From CAYOEZ01 sp964402955 (GTDB lineage: Bacteria > Chloroflexota > DTOL01 > DAOUCN01), in NCBI GenBank assembly GCA_964402955.1, contig CAYOEZ010000229.1, positions 1-7,384 of the forward strand: a DNA stretch of 7,384 nucleotides, written 5' to 3'. Position numbers and translations under genes: made by a program. Shown one piece after another: positions 7,025 through 7,384 of the stretch (position 1 is its first letter; the number at the start of each line of letters is the position of its first letter). A model generated the notes under the pieces. That model saw only the letters and a program-made list of their open reading frames with translations. It was not told where the DNA came from and searched no databases.

Positions 7025-7384
7025 CCGCCTGTGCTGTTGCGGGTCACGGTCGGTTCCATCATTGCTCCCTGGCAGTGCTGTTCCGCGCCCAGCAGGCATT
7101 TCTGGAGGTTGGCTCCACCTATAGCTGGCACGTGTCCCCAGAAGCATCGATGCGGTCCGCCAAGACGATCTTGCCTTCCGCCATCTTCCTGAGCGGCGGA
7201 CTAGCGGACGCGAGACGGACGTGTCTGTTCGTCACAGTCAGGCTGGCACGTCCCAGCTTGCGCTGCAGGGTGGTGGCGTCTCTGATTGCCTTCCCAAAGG
7301 CCGTTCGTGCGGCTTGATTTTGCTTTCGTCCGTTGGCGGCACGCGCTTATTGGTCGTGGCAGGGGTCCCCGCCCCCACGCGATC
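7025..7384. other. Region without a recognisable gene, probably mobile-element debris
   Basis: Short frames exist on both strands: a plus-strand frame to about 7317, and a minus-strand frame across about 7125-7347 with no good start. None has a ribosome-binding site or a family resemblance I can name. The last 60 bases are GC-rich and include an imperfect palindrome at 7356-7378 around GGGGTCCCC, which could be an element end. The jumble is typical of decayed insertion sequences. Confidence 0.4.

Noticed and set aside
7075..7317. Plus-strand 80-codon frame starting with LFRAQ, as a transposase continuation
   Set aside because: Only five residues match what I remember of the family. The remainder does not, so I mention it under the pseudogene and do not list it as a gene.
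1..7384. CRISPR array, tRNA or rRNA gene
   Set aside because: I found no regularly spaced repeats, cloverleaf-like segments or ribosomal RNA signatures on reading the window.

Overview
This is bacterial DNA of moderate GC, roughly half by eye. The two downstream genes of the main cassette have strong AGGAGG ribosome-binding sites. No gene allows a species call. The only mobile-element homology is the start of an IS1182-type transposase, a family spread across many phyla. The window looks like an accessory region: one unusual multi-domain gene cassette, then insertion-sequence debris.

Layout. Positions 1-176 hold an open frame with no start codon, continuous with the first gene. Positions 177-3542 encode a 1,121-residue protein. 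It has a possible winged-helix segment, an orotate-phosphoribosyltransferase-like (PRTase) domain, a second degenerate PRTase-like motif followed by a CPYC motif, a long helical middle, and a C-terminal GHKL / histidine-kinase-type ATPase domain. Four bases later, 3547-5247 encode a 566-residue fusion of a response-regulator receiver domain with an aminoglycoside/choline-kinase-like phosphotransferase domain. After a 224-base gap, 5472-6488 encode a complete-looking orotidine-5'-phosphate (OMP) decarboxylase. Positions 6489-6799 are non-coding and lead into a good -10 box. Positions 6800-7024 are the broken N-terminus of the IS1182-type transposase. Positions 7025-7384 hold no gene I can support.

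How the genes may work together (inference). The first two proteins look like the two halves of a two-component relay: a GHKL ATPase on one, and a receiver with intact phosphoacceptor Asp, Ser and Lys on the other. The expected parts are rearranged. The ATPase is attached to nucleotide-metabolism-type PRTase domains instead of an ordinary sensor. The receiver is attached to a small-molecule or protein kinase fold instead of a DNA-binding output. The third gene pairs naturally with the first, because orotate PRTase and OMP decarboxylase are the last two steps of UMP synthesis. No other pyrimidine-pathway gene is visible. The cassette could be a nucleotide-sensing, nucleotide-modifying or nucleotide-depleting signalling or conflict system. 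I know of no characterised system with this exact layout and cannot search for one here. The domain calls are fairly secure, but the system-level role is a hypothesis.
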